DNA from: Rhodoferax sp. OV413
GTDB lineage: Bacteria > Pseudomonadota > Gammaproteobacteria > Burkholderiales > Burkholderiaceae_C
Assembly (NCBI RefSeq): GCF_900104385.1
Contig: NZ_FNJA01000001.1
Span: 1,462,386-1,526,385 of the forward strand
Direction: 5' to 3'
Length of the DNA: 64,000 nucleotides
The translations under genes were made by a program, and so were the position numbers. The notes beneath the pieces were generated by a model. The model was not told where the DNA came from. It did no database searches and saw only the letters and a list, made by a program, of their open reading frames with translations. Below, piece by piece: positions 7,887 to 17,690 of the stretch. How positions within the stretch are numbered: position 1 is the first letter of the stretch; each line of letters opens with the position of its first letter.

Positions 7887-9236
7887 TTAGACAGCATGGC
7901 TGATGATGTAGCGAAATTTACCGGATTTTTCTGCCGCGATGGAGTCCACCAACTCCACCTGCACTGCGACCCCCTGGCCCAGCCGACGCCGGAATCCGGC
8001 CACGATCTGGTCGACCATAGATGGCTGAAACTCAGGCCCTGCAACCACTTGCACGCGGGTCAACGCACGTGACTCTTGCACTACCTTGAAAGACTGCACA
8101 CCTGCCAGATCGCGCAAGATATAAATGAGCGAAAGCCCATGCATGACCGTGCCATCGGCAGCAATCACGAAATCGGTACTGCGACCCTGGATTTCCTTGA
8201 GCATGGGCAAGCCGCGGCCACAGCTGCAAGTACCAGTGTCTAACACGCCGATGTCACCCGTGCGGTAACGAATGAAAGGAAAGTCGCCGGTTGCCAGATG
8301 GGTTACGACAATCTCGCCCGCAACGCCTGGCGGCTGCACCACACCCGCTTCATTGACGATCTCCACGATCAGATCTTCGGCCGTGAGATGCATGCTACCT
8401 GCGGGGCATTCGTGGGCGATAAAACCGGCGTCTCGCCCACCATACCCGTTAGCGACTGAGCAGCCAAATACTTGGCTAATGGTGGCACGCTGGTTGTCGT
8501 ACAGGCGCTCAGATGTGACGAATGCGACTTTGATGCCCAGGTCGTTCATGGCTACACCCCGCTTCTGTGCATGCTGGGCAATATGGGTCAAAGCCGAGGG
8601 GTAACCGAAGAGCATCTTCGGCCGGGTACGGCGAATGGAGGCGATAAAACTATCGAGTTTGGCCTCGGACATTTCAAAAGCAGGCAGCAATTGGGTACGA
8701 AGTATCTGATCACGGACATGCTTGATACGGTCTTGCCCGCCCAGTTCGATTGGCGAGCCCCACACCACAATTTCGGCGTCCCCAATGTCCACATCCCACC
8801 AACGGGTGGCTCGCCATTTAGCGGCCACATCATGGCTGACACGCTGCCTACCAATATAAAAAATCAGCGGCTCGCCACTGGAGCCACCGGTATTGAAACG
8901 GGCCAATCCTTGGGCGTTATCGGCTTTCAATGACTCGGTATGGGCCCGGATCTTCGATTTATCAAGAAACGGAAGTTGCGCGAGCTCGGCCACATCGCGA
9001 ATTTGGTCCGGCTGGAAACCGATCTCGGCAAACATGTTCCGGTAGTAAGGAACATGGGCTTGGGCATGGCTCAGCAATTGGCGCAGCCGCGCCAACTGGA
9101 GTGCACGAAGCTGGTCCACTGGCCACCACTGGGATGCGTCCATCTGCTTGCGTACAGCTACCGTGGTGTGTTTTTTCAAACGCTCGTGCAGTGGAAAAAA
9201 CAGCCCCGAAACCAAGCGCGTATAGAGTCCAGACAT
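7887..9236 (-). CDS. PaaK-like adenylate-forming ligase (phenylacetate-CoA ligase / capsule-type family)
   Basis: 449 residues of the ANL superfamily branch that includes phenylacetyl-CoA ligase and CapK-type capsule proteins. Visible motifs are the phosphate-binding FNTGGSSGEPLIFY, the AMP-binding ANGYGGRDAGFIAHECP, and YRTGDIGVLD with its sugar-binding Asp. It would adenylate a carboxylic acid and pass it to CoA or directly to a sugar. In polysaccharide clusters this family is linked to acyl decoration. It lies four bases from the upstream glycosyltransferase gene. The acid used is unknown. Confidence 0.8.
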   Translation of the reverse strand: MSGLYTRLVSGLFFPLHERLKKHTTVAVRKQMDASQWWPVDQLRALQLARLRQLLSHAQAHVPYYRNMFAEIGFQPDQIRDVAELAQLPFLDKSKIRAHTESLKADNAQGLARFNTGGSSGEPLIFYIGRQRVSHDVAAKWRATRWWDVDIGDAEIVVWGSPIELGGQDRIKHVRDQILRTQLLPAFEMSEAKLDSFIASIRRTRPKMLFGYPSALTHIAQHAQKRGVAMNDLGIKVAFVTSERLYDNQRATISQVFGCSVANGYGGRDAGFIAHECPAGSMHLTAEDLIVEIVNEAGVVQPPGVAGEIVVTHLATGDFPFIRYRTGDIGVLDTGTCSCGRGLPMLKEIQGRSTDFVIAADGTVMHGLSLIYILRDLAGVQSFKVVQESRALTRVQVVAGPEFQPSMVDQIVAGFRRRLGQGVAVQVELVDSIAAEKSGKFRYIISHAV

Positions 9237-9240
9237 GGTT

Positions 9241-10491
9241 TTAAGGTCCCTTGGCGGACGTGGGCTGCAGAATCAGCTCTTGAGCAGAACCCGCTGCAAT
9301 GGCTCGGAATTCCTGCAACAGTACAGCGACCCGCTGGTCCCAGGAGTTGTCACGGGCATAGTCCATGATGAGCTGTGGATTCCAGGTTTGACCAAGCGCT
9401 TTCTGCATGGCCTGCAACAAAGCGGCTTGGTCTTCAAAAGGAACGACATAGCCCAGATCGGGTTGGCACACCACCTCGCTATTACCGCCCACATCGGTGG
9501 TCACCACAGGAAGACCGCACGCCATTGCTTCCAAGAACACATTGGCCCAACCCTCGTTACGGGTGGAAAGCACAAACAGATTGGCTGCAGACAAAGGCAG
9601 CTTGAGCTTATCGGGAGGCATCGCGCCCAAGAAGTGCACGACCTCCTGCATACCTAAATCGGCAACTTGCTTATGCAGCTGCGCCGTCCAATCCCCTTCT
9701 GCGCTAGGGCCTCCGACCACTAAAAACCGGATGGCCGGAAATATCTTCTTCAGGTCGGGTAGACAGGCAATCACGCGGTGAAAACCCTTGCGCTCACACA
9801 GTCCACCAACAGACACCAATACCGGGGCGTCCAACGGCAATCCCAAAGCCTGCCGCGATTGGACTTGCGGGAGCGCATGAAATTTTGCTAGATCAACCCC
9901 ATTGCCAACCACGCGGACTTTGTCTGCAGGTACCCCCATCTCCACTGCTGTTCGCTTCAATGCATCTGCAACTGAAAATATCCGTGCGGCCCGGGCCATG
10001 GCCTTCTGCATCAAACGACGGTGGGAAGGACTCTTGGCCAGGCGTGCTTCGGTGCCCCGCAAAGTAATCGTCACGGGAAGCGTCAGCCAGCGTCCCAGAA
10101 GCGTGGCCGCATAGCCATCTGGATACGCAAAATGGGAATCAATGATTTGAAAGTCAAACTGGCGTTTAAGGCGCCACAGCGTGGACAAACTGCCCAGCGC
10201 CATGAAAAGCCCGTCCAAGGACTTGAAGATACCCGGCACAGAAAAATACCGCGGGTAAAAGATCTCTACACCTGATTGCAACTCTGACCGCGGGGCATCT
10301 GGTCGGAAGTGCGGACGCCATTTGCGAATCAGGCTTTGAAAAGGAAACCATGGAACAGGAGCCACCACTTTCAGTGGCAAAGCTTGACCCACGCGGAACA
10401 TGCGCTCACGGATAAACAGCCCAGCATTCGGCTGCCCTGGGTGCGGAAACAGCGAGCTGAACACAACAAGCCTCGGCTTGTTGTCACGCAT
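9241..10491 (-). CDS. Glycosyltransferase family 4 protein
   Basis: 416 residues with the two-domain GT-B fold of family 4. The N-terminal half begins with a Rossmann strand (PRLVVFSSLFPHPGQPNAG). The C-terminal half carries the donor-binding glycine and acidic motif near EGWANVFLEAMACGLPVV. It adds a sugar from a nucleotide donor to a lipid-linked intermediate on the cytoplasmic face. ATG 10491 was chosen over an in-frame upstream start (10542) because it leaves only an eight-base overlap with the preceding gene. The donor and linkage cannot be predicted. Confidence 0.85.
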   Translation of the reverse strand: MRDNKPRLVVFSSLFPHPGQPNAGLFIRERMFRVGQALPLKVVAPVPWFPFQSLIRKWRPHFRPDAPRSELQSGVEIFYPRYFSVPGIFKSLDGLFMALGSLSTLWRLKRQFDFQIIDSHFAYPDGYAATLLGRWLTLPVTITLRGTEARLAKSPSHRRLMQKAMARAARIFSVADALKRTAVEMGVPADKVRVVGNGVDLAKFHALPQVQSRQALGLPLDAPVLVSVGGLCERKGFHRVIACLPDLKKIFPAIRFLVVGGPSAEGDWTAQLHKQVADLGMQEVVHFLGAMPPDKLKLPLSAANLFVLSTRNEGWANVFLEAMACGLPVVTTDVGGNSEVVCQPDLGYVVPFEDQAALLQAMQKALGQTWNPQLIMDYARDNSWDQRVAVLLQEFRAIAAGSAQELILQPTSAKGP

Positions 10492-11704
10492 GCTCGGCTC
10501 GCTGGGCAAGCAATCGCTCATACACAGGACGATAGCGTGCAACGCTGACGGGCCAATTGCGCTCAGTTTCTACAAAAGAGCGCGCTTGGGCTCGCAGTGC
10601 GGGCCAGCGATCTTGATTCGCCAGCAAATCAAGTACCTTGCTTGCCAGTGCATCCGCGTCATCCGCCTTGAACAAGGTCCCTGTTTTACCGTCTTGTATC
10701 AACTCCAAATGTCCACCGACGTCGGACGCCGCCAATAATCGGCCCTGTGCCATGGCTTCCAGCGGCTTCAGCGGAGTTACCAACTCTGTGAGACGCATGG
10801 AGTGCCGTGGATATGCCAAGACATCAACCAAGTCGTAATAACGACGCACCTCGGCATGTGGCACACGCCCTGTAAAAACTACTTTGTCTTGTATACCCAA
10901 GGCTTGTGCCTGGGCCTTCAGAGCCGCGTCTTGTGGCCCGCCTCCCACCAGAAGCACCCGGACATTAGGCACGCGTTGCAGAATCTGCGGCAAAGCATTT
11001 AACAGTACATCCAGGCCTTCATAAGCGTAAAAGGAGCCAATGAAACCAAGGACCGTGCTACCGGCCAGGCCCAATTGGCTCTTGAGCGCCATATCCGGCA
11101 CGCCCCCAACATCAAACGATTCGATATCCACCGCATTGGGAATCACCGTCACGTTCTCGGCAGGAATTCCGCGTGCCACGATATCGGCCCGAAGGCCTTC
11201 ACAGATGGTGAACACATGGTTGGCGCGCTTGAGCGCCCTGGTCTCGAGCCGGCGCGTAAATCGGTAGCGTAAACTGCCCTCCTCGGTTGTTCCATGGTCT
11301 ACGGCCGCGTCCTCCCAAAAAGCACGCACTTCGTAAACGACCGGAATTCCCAATCGCTTGCCAACCCGCAGCGTCGGAAGCGCATTCAATACGGGAGAGT
11401 GCGCATGCAGTATGTCGGGACGTACCAGTTCTGCGACCTGTTGCAAACGACGTTCCACTTGGCGCATCAATGCCAGTTCGCCCAAACCAGGTAAACGTCC
11501 AGCGACAGCGGGCGCAGCAGTGCGATAAAAGTGCCAACCGTCTACGGTTTCTTCCAGCGGGCCATCCGCAGTGTGCTTGGGTGTCGTGAGGTGAAAAGTT
11601 TCCCAACCCAGCTTGCGTTGCTCTCGCAAAATAGACAGCGTTCGAAAGGTATAACCACTGTGCAAGGGAATGGAATGGTCCAGCACATGCAATATCCGCG
11701 TCAT
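10484..11704 (-). CDS. Exosortase A-associated glycosyltransferase (TIGR04063-type)
   Basis: 406 residues, GT-B fold. The opening ILHVLDHSIPLHSGYTFRT is characteristic of a glycosyltransferase family that I recall as restricted to PEP-CTERM/exosortase A genomes. The C-terminal donor site is LTELVTPLKPLEAMAQGR, with Glu in the expected place. Its start overlaps the stop of the amidotransferase gene by four bases (ATGA), and its own stop overlaps the next glycosyltransferase start by eight, so these three are translationally coupled. Sugar and acceptor are unknown. Confidence 0.88.
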   Translation of the reverse strand: MTRILHVLDHSIPLHSGYTFRTLSILREQRKLGWETFHLTTPKHTADGPLEETVDGWHFYRTAAPAVAGRLPGLGELALMRQVERRLQQVAELVRPDILHAHSPVLNALPTLRVGKRLGIPVVYEVRAFWEDAAVDHGTTEEGSLRYRFTRRLETRALKRANHVFTICEGLRADIVARGIPAENVTVIPNAVDIESFDVGGVPDMALKSQLGLAGSTVLGFIGSFYAYEGLDVLLNALPQILQRVPNVRVLLVGGGPQDAALKAQAQALGIQDKVVFTGRVPHAEVRRYYDLVDVLAYPRHSMRLTELVTPLKPLEAMAQGRLLAASDVGGHLELIQDGKTGTLFKADDADALASKVLDLLANQDRWPALRAQARSFVETERNWPVSVARYRPVYERLLAQRAEHA

Positions 11705-13635
11705 ACGGGCGCAGCCTCCATCGGAGCAGACACCTGTACATCCGACTGCATAACATTGCGCAAAAATGCCTCAAACATCAGCAGAGTCCACAGCGGAGCG
11801 CTGTAGTCACGCGCGCCCGAATCATGAGAATCCACCAAATGCTCAAGGTATTTGCGGTTGAACCATCCCGTTTCCGCTAACCGTGGGCCGAGCACGGCAT
11901 CACGTACCCGCTGGCGCAGTGGCCCCCGAAACCAGCGGGCCAAGGGTACTGAAAACCCCATCTTGGGGCGGTACAAAATATCGTGGGGCAGACGAGGCTC
12001 CATGGCCTTCTTCAACAGATACTTGCCTTCTTGCCCCTGGACCTTTAACGAAGATGGCAGTGTCGCCATCCATTCAACCAACTCGTGGTCCATCAACGGC
12101 TCTCTTACTTCCAATGAATGGGCCATGCTGGCACGGTCCACCTTGGTATTAATGTCACCCACCAAATAGGTTTTCAAATCGAGGTACTGAATCAGCGCGA
12201 GTGGATCATCGGTATTCGCCCGGCCTGCATGGTAGTTAAATACTTCCTGCGCGTTGTATCCCGCAAGCTCGGTCTTGAATCGGCCACTGAACAACTGCTC
12301 ACGCATCGGGTCACGCAAAATCGACACGGAGTGGAAATAGGCTTCTACCGAGTTGCGAGAAAGACCTTCAAAAGTAGTTTTTGCCCTGAACATCCGCGGC
12401 GCCCAATCGGCCTTTGGATACATGCGCCCCAGGGTTTTAAACAGAGGTTGCCGCAGCGCCAACGGCATAGAGGAGCGCATTTTCTCCTCCATCAAGTGCA
12501 AGCGGTAACGCCGATAGCCACCAAAGGTCTCATCTCCACCATCGCCAGATAAGGCTACCGTGACATGCTTACGCGCCAATTGACATACACGGTAGGTAGG
12601 GATGGCTGAACTGTCCGCAAACGGTTCGTCGTACAAACTCGCCAAAGTGTCAATCAGATCAAAGTCATCACTTTTCACCATCTCCACATGGTGATTGGTG
12701 CGATAACGATCCGCCACCGTCTTGGCGAACTCGGATTCGTTGAAAGCCGGATCATCGAAAGCAATCGAACAGGTATTTACCGGCTCCGTGGATATCTGGG
12801 CCATTTCGGCCACCACAGCGCTAGAGTCAACGCCACCGGAAAGAAACGCACCCAAGGGCACTTCGGCAATCATGCGCAAGCGCACCGACTCCTTGAGTCG
12901 CCCATCAAGTTCGGTACAGGCCTCTTCCACGCCGATCTGGTTGTCCAGCGAGAAACGCACATCCCAGTATTGTTCGGGATCCGGGATCGCATGTCCACGG
13001 AGGATGGTCAATGTGTGGGCGGGAGACAGCTTCTTGGCCTGCCGAAAAATCGTCCGCGGCTCGGCGACATAGCCCAGGGCAAAATACTCCTCGACGGCCA
13101 AAGGATCCATGTCACGCTTGAGGCCACCATGGGCCATAAGGGATTTGAGCTCCGAACCGAAAAGCAACATGCCGTCGTCCAGCAAGGCGTAGTACATCGG
13201 CTTCACCGCCAAGCGGTCACGGGCCAGAAAGAAGGTGCCTAGATTGCGGTCCCACAAAGCAAAAGCAAACATGCCGCGGAACCGTTTGACGCAATCCTTG
13301 CCCCAGGCCTCCCATGCATGAACGATGACTTCGGTATCACTGCGGGTGTGGAATACATGCCCCAGAGCTTGCAGCTCAGGAATTAGCTCTTGGTAGTTGT
13401 AAATTTCGCCGTTGAACACCACCACAACCGAACCATCTTCATTGAAAAGCGGTTGCTGGCCGGTAGCGAGATCAATGATCGATAAACGTCTATGCCCCAA
13501 GCCAACACCAGGCTCCAGATGCATTCCGCCCTCCACAGGTCCCCGATGGCGCTGGGATTCATTCATCCGGTGCAAAACAGCCCGATCTATGTCACGGCCA
13601 CCACGAGTATCAAAAATGCCGGTGATTCCACACAT
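11701..13635 (-). CDS. Exosortase A-associated amidotransferase (asparagine synthase-like)
   Basis: 644 residues. Cys2 follows the initiator Met (MCGITGIFD), giving the class II glutamine amidotransferase nucleophile. NGEIYNYQEL and RSDTEVI complete the glutaminase domain. The synthetase half contains the PP-loop FLSGGVDSSAVVAEMA. The family (TIGR03108-like) is an AsnB relative that sits in EPS loci with exosortase A. It would amidate a carboxyl group, plausibly a uronic acid of the glycan given the dehydrogenase gene at 14.8-16.1 kb. The substrate is inferred. Coupling by ATGA to the downstream glycosyltransferase is visible. Confidence 0.88.
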   Translation of the reverse strand: MCGITGIFDTRGGRDIDRAVLHRMNESQRHRGPVEGGMHLEPGVGLGHRRLSIIDLATGQQPLFNEDGSVVVVFNGEIYNYQELIPELQALGHVFHTRSDTEVIVHAWEAWGKDCVKRFRGMFAFALWDRNLGTFFLARDRLAVKPMYYALLDDGMLLFGSELKSLMAHGGLKRDMDPLAVEEYFALGYVAEPRTIFRQAKKLSPAHTLTILRGHAIPDPEQYWDVRFSLDNQIGVEEACTELDGRLKESVRLRMIAEVPLGAFLSGGVDSSAVVAEMAQISTEPVNTCSIAFDDPAFNESEFAKTVADRYRTNHHVEMVKSDDFDLIDTLASLYDEPFADSSAIPTYRVCQLARKHVTVALSGDGGDETFGGYRRYRLHLMEEKMRSSMPLALRQPLFKTLGRMYPKADWAPRMFRAKTTFEGLSRNSVEAYFHSVSILRDPMREQLFSGRFKTELAGYNAQEVFNYHAGRANTDDPLALIQYLDLKTYLVGDINTKVDRASMAHSLEVREPLMDHELVEWMATLPSSLKVQGQEGKYLLKKAMEPRLPHDILYRPKMGFSVPLARWFRGPLRQRVRDAVLGPRLAETGWFNRKYLEHLVDSHDSGARDYSAPLWTLLMFEAFLRNVMQSDVQVSAPMEAAPV

Positions 13636-13640
13636 GGTAT

Positions 13641-14831
13641 TTATCTGGTTGTTGGAGGTAATTGCAAATTGCCCAACGCGGGGCGCAGCAGCTGATCGTA
13701 CAAGCCTTGGTATGTACCAACCATCGCTTGCAGACTAAATTTTTCTAGAACGCGCAAACGACCTGCAAGGCCCATGGATCGGGCCAGTTCGGGCTCCGAA
13801 GCCAACTGCAGCAGACTTAATGCCATGGCTTCAACATTGGCCGCCGGGATGATGTGTCCGGTAATTCCATGAACGACCAAATCGGCATTACCTCCAACGT
13901 CGGTCGCGACAACCGGAAGACCACTGGCCATCGCCTCCAAAATAGTGTTGGAAATGCCTTCGGCCAAAGATGGCAGCACAAAACAATCCAGACTTCGCAT
14001 AATGTCAGGAACATCACTACGCTCACCCGGCAACCAGGCAAGATCAGCTACGCCAGCAGCGTCCAGCACTGCCTGACACTGGGTACGCAAGTCACCATCA
14101 CCCACCAAAACAAGACGCAAGCGTGACCGGAGTACCGGCGCGATTTCCAGAACACGGACAAAAGCGCGCGCCAATGTGACCTGGTCCTTCACTGTTTGCA
14201 TGCGGCCGACCGTACCGGCAATCCACAAGCCAGAGCCGGTAAACGGACATCCTGCGACCACCAAAGAACACCCCGGCTGCGATGGCGAAAACAGAGCCAA
14301 ATCAACACCGTTGTAAACCTGAGTCACTTTAGAAGAAGGCACTTTTACCTTCTCTACCAAGTAATAAGCCAAATCGCGCGATAAAGCCAAGTAATGGTTA
14401 ACAAATGGGCTGTAAATACGACGTATCCATTGGAACTTTCGATTACTACCGTCTAAATCCCCCACGTCTCGGCCATGCTCACCGTGAATCCGGACACCAA
14501 CACCGGCAAACCAGGCTGGAACGACAACCTCCAAAGCCGCAAGATTACGCGTATGGACAATATCCGGGCGCAATTTCCTGAAAATTCGAAATAACTGGGG
14601 ATACAACTTGAAAGCATGGCCTGGGGATTTATTCAGAGCAAAAAAATCCACATCACCTCTAGTAATTCTATGGTGGAAATCAGTAACTTCCGTCAAGGCC
14701 AAAACCACATGTCGATAAGAATCAATCGACATATGATTAATCAAATTGACAACTCCATTTTCCAGCCCGCCAGTATCAAATCGATACACAACATGCAGTA
14801 CCAGAGGACGCTTATCCTTTACAGTCGCCAC
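13641..14831 (-). CDS. PEP-CTERM/EpsH1-associated sugar transferase (TIGR03088-type)
   Basis: 396 residues, GT-B family 4. The N-terminus LHVVYRFDTGGLENGVVNLI is diagnostic of a sugar transferase family tied to exosortase A loci. The donor-site motif EGISNTILEAMASGLPVVAT is intact. The start is GTG at 14831, giving a 13-base overlap with the end of the dehydrogenase gene. Base composition changes inside this gene: the 5' end is AT-rich like the xrtA block, and the 3' end resembles the more GC-rich genes downstream. The specific sugar is not predictable. Confidence 0.87.
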   Translation of the reverse strand: MATVKDKRPLVLHVVYRFDTGGLENGVVNLINHMSIDSYRHVVLALTEVTDFHHRITRGDVDFFALNKSPGHAFKLYPQLFRIFRKLRPDIVHTRNLAALEVVVPAWFAGVGVRIHGEHGRDVGDLDGSNRKFQWIRRIYSPFVNHYLALSRDLAYYLVEKVKVPSSKVTQVYNGVDLALFSPSQPGCSLVVAGCPFTGSGLWIAGTVGRMQTVKDQVTLARAFVRVLEIAPVLRSRLRLVLVGDGDLRTQCQAVLDAAGVADLAWLPGERSDVPDIMRSLDCFVLPSLAEGISNTILEAMASGLPVVATDVGGNADLVVHGITGHIIPAANVEAMALSLLQLASEPELARSMGLAGRLRVLEKFSLQAMVGTYQGLYDQLLRPALGNLQLPPTTR

Positions 14832-16099
14832 AATTTATAGCCGGCGGCTTGTATTGCACCGCTATCAAATGCCGATTTAACATCAATAAAAGCGCCACCT
14901 TTAATTAATTTTTTCCCGAAATCCTCTACGGATAGCTCCGCATACTCTTTATGAGCAACGGCAGCCACAATGGCATCAGCGCGAGGCAAATCATCCCACG
15001 ACAATAATCGAACGCCGTATTCGTGCATAGCCTCTTCAGCCTCTGCTTGCGGGTCAGTTACAAAAATCTCAACGCCGTAGGATTTCAACTCATTAATAAT
15101 ATCAATTACTTTAGAGTTACGTAAATCACCACAATTTTCCTTAAAAGTCAATCCAAGTATATTAACGCGAGCGCCTTTAATATAGCTACCCGCGGAAATC
15201 ATATGCTTGATCGTTTGTTCGGCAATAAATTTACCCATACTGTCATTAATTCGACGACCCGCCAAAATAACCTCCGGCTGATAGCCCAACATAGCAGCTT
15301 TATGGGTAAGATAATAAGGATCCACACCGATGCAATGCCCGCCAACCAAACCCGGTTTAAACTTCAAAAAGTTCCATTTTGTTCCGGCCGCCTCCAAAAC
15401 TTCGGTAGTATCAATTCCAATTTTATCGAAAATAATTGCCAACTCATTCATGAGTGCAATATTCAAATCACGCTGTGTGTTCTCAATAACCTTGGCAGCC
15501 TCAGCAGCCTTAATTGAAGATGCGCGATGAACGCCAGGAATAATAATTTTTTCGTAAAGCTCAGCCACTTTTTTTAAAGTAGTCGGAGTATCACCCGAAA
15601 CAACTTTTAGAATTTTTGTAAGCGTATGCTCTTTATCGCCAGGATTTATACGCTCGGGCGAATAGCCCACAAAAAAATCCTGCTTCCATTTCATACCGGA
15701 CTCACGTTCAAGAACCGGTATACAAACTTCTTCTGTAGCACCAGGATAAACCGTAGACTCATATACGACAATTACTCCCTTCTTCATGTTTCTACCAACA
15801 CTGGTACTAGATCCAATGAGAGGATGGAAATCCGGAATATGCGCAGCATCGACTGGTGTAGGAACGGCAACAATAATAATATCTGCCTCGCCCAGCATTT
15901 TCGGATCAGACGTATAAACTGCGCTAGATGCCGCACGCATCTCCTCATCAGACAATTCTCTAGAAGGATCTACACCCTTTTGGCAAGATTCAACTTTGGA
16001 AATTGAGATGTCAAAACCTATCGTTCGAAAATGCTTACCAAACTCAACGACCAAAGGTAAACCAACGTAGCCCAAACCAATTACTGCAACAACGCTCAT
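14819..16099 (-). CDS. tviB: UDP-N-acetylhexosamine 6-dehydrogenase, TviB/WbpA type
   Basis: 426 residues with an N-terminal NAD-binding GLGYVGLPLVVEFG, a central helix with Lys/Asn catalytic residues, and a C-terminal GGHCIGVDPYY containing the nucleophilic Cys. The enzyme oxidises C6 of a UDP-sugar in two steps to a uronate. The sequence resembles TviB/VipA (UDP-GlcNAc dehydrogenase) more than Ugd. Together with WecB at 21 kb it suggests an N-acetylhexosaminuronic acid in the polymer, which the asparagine synthase-like enzyme could then amidate (inference). TviB versus WecC specificity cannot be settled by eye. Confidence 0.85.
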   Translation of the reverse strand: MSVVAVIGLGYVGLPLVVEFGKHFRTIGFDISISKVESCQKGVDPSRELSDEEMRAASSAVYTSDPKMLGEADIIIVAVPTPVDAAHIPDFHPLIGSSTSVGRNMKKGVIVVYESTVYPGATEEVCIPVLERESGMKWKQDFFVGYSPERINPGDKEHTLTKILKVVSGDTPTTLKKVAELYEKIIIPGVHRASSIKAAEAAKVIENTQRDLNIALMNELAIIFDKIGIDTTEVLEAAGTKWNFLKFKPGLVGGHCIGVDPYYLTHKAAMLGYQPEVILAGRRINDSMGKFIAEQTIKHMISAGSYIKGARVNILGLTFKENCGDLRNSKVIDIINELKSYGVEIFVTDPQAEAEEAMHEYGVRLLSWDDLPRADAIVAAVAHKEYAELSVEDFGKKLIKGGAFIDVKSAFDSGAIQAAGYKLWRL

Positions 16100-16124
16100 A
16101 TCAAAATCTCATTCAAAATTAAGA

Positions 16125-17690
16125 CTAAAAACCACTCTTTAGATATTTATCAACGACATCAAAGTTTTTATTCAGAAATTCATTCAACAGAAAAACTGAT
16201 TTACCATCACTTTTTTTCTCCGTATATAAAATTATGACGGCAGAATCGTCCTTGTGCCCAAGCAGTCTTTGCAGGACGCTATAGATTTTAGCTAAATGAT
16301 CATTTTTAGTGAGTATTCCATTTATCCAGTAGACCTGCCAGACAAGCAGCCGAGCGTCAGTTAGTTGCCCCCCTGCGGTGGTATCTCGTAACTCTGTAGC
16401 CTTGACTGGAAATCGGATAGGACCCGCCTCAGCCTGCCCGCTTGCCACGCCGACTGGCGCCCAGTATCGATCATTACTTGCAACCAATACGTTATCAGAG
16501 CTTACCAGCTTCTTATCATAACTTTGCTCATGATAATAACCAATATACAAACCAACATTATCATTCTCATTATTAGAATAACAATTATTTAGTTCAAGTG
16601 AAGCATTCTTAAAAACAGGCTTCAATTCTGCACACGAAGACTTGGGGGAAAGTACCCAGCCAGTCTTTAAAACCAAAGATGTTTCAGAGGGAGAAGTATA
16701 TGAATAATTTTTATTATATAAAAATTTCTGCACCAACCAAGGCAGAGAAATAATAATAATTAAAAAACAAGACAATGCGATCAAAGGAACAGAGTGAAAA
16801 ATCTCCGAAGATAATTTTTTTTCCCCAACGGATAATTCAACAACACGAGATGGCTCAGCCCATCGTGCACCCGCCATAAACATTAAAACAATGACCAAAC
16901 CAAAAAATAACCATCCATAGATAATATGATCAACTCCCACCGCAAGCTTATTCCCCGAAAAATGTCCTAACATGACAATGAGATAAGCGCGAATCCAATT
17001 CGCAAAAATGGGAACAATGATTGAAATCAGTATAAAAAAAACTCGGCGACGGAAAGACTGGTAGTTGAGATAAGCAAAAAGAGTTCCCACTGTCAACGAG
17101 GCAATCAGATAACGCACTCCACTACAAGCTTCCACAACTGACCAATTTCCAGAAGGAATAACAAATTGCAGTCCTTCACGGTAAACAGGAACACCACTAA
17201 GTCGCAATGCAAAAACTGTGAAATTAGCGGTCCATTCCATCAATTGAGGAAAAAGAAACTCACCAAGAGGTACGGAAAAAAATAAAAAGAAAAGGGGGAA
17301 AATAATTATCGATGTGATAGCCCATCCAAAAATAGCAGGTACCAACAATACCAATAATGCGACCACACACAATTGTGTAACAGAGTTCACAAATGCCAGG
17401 TCACCCAAAGACCAAAAGAAAATAATTCCAAGTAAAGGAATTAAAACCCAGAAATTAACTTGAGGAACTCTTGTGGAAATCAATACTCGTTGTCGCCAGA
17501 TAAGCCAAAATACAATAGGGGCAACAAAAAAACCGTGTGTAAAAGTTTCGGAACGAAGCCAAATAGATACCATTCCCCAGAAAGTATCGCGGAACAAAAA
17601 TAATACCAAAATAAACAGCACGGCAAAAGCCAATATAGATTGGCGCCAAGCTTTAGAATAATTATATTCGTCTTGATTCACAACACGCAC
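16125..17690 (-). CDS. xrtA: Exosortase A with fused C-terminal EpsI domain
   Basis: 521 residues. About eight membrane segments carry the transpeptidase triad: Cys189 in VEACSGVRYL, Arg234 in NWIRAYLIVM and His255 in GVDHIIYGW. The C-terminal 200 residues form a soluble EpsI-type domain after one more membrane segment, the usual XrtA layout. The enzyme cleaves PEP-CTERM tails at the inner membrane, releasing or anchoring the protein during EPS secretion. The start is GTG 17690, overlapping the previous gene by 13 bases. Its likely substrate in the window is the PEP-CTERM protein at 31.2-32.0 kb. The gene is strikingly AT-rich. Confidence 0.95.
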   Translation of the reverse strand: MRVVNQDEYNYSKAWRQSILAFAVLFILVLFLFRDTFWGMVSIWLRSETFTHGFFVAPIVFWLIWRQRVLISTRVPQVNFWVLIPLLGIIFFWSLGDLAFVNSVTQLCVVALLVLLVPAIFGWAITSIIIFPLFFLFFSVPLGEFLFPQLMEWTANFTVFALRLSGVPVYREGLQFVIPSGNWSVVEACSGVRYLIASLTVGTLFAYLNYQSFRRRVFFILISIIVPIFANWIRAYLIVMLGHFSGNKLAVGVDHIIYGWLFFGLVIVLMFMAGARWAEPSRVVELSVGEKKLSSEIFHSVPLIALSCFLIIIISLPWLVQKFLYNKNYSYTSPSETSLVLKTGWVLSPKSSCAELKPVFKNASLELNNCYSNNENDNVGLYIGYYHEQSYDKKLVSSDNVLVASNDRYWAPVGVASGQAEAGPIRFPVKATELRDTTAGGQLTDARLLVWQVYWINGILTKNDHLAKIYSVLQRLLGHKDDSAVIILYTEKKSDGKSVFLLNEFLNKNFDVVDKYLKSGF

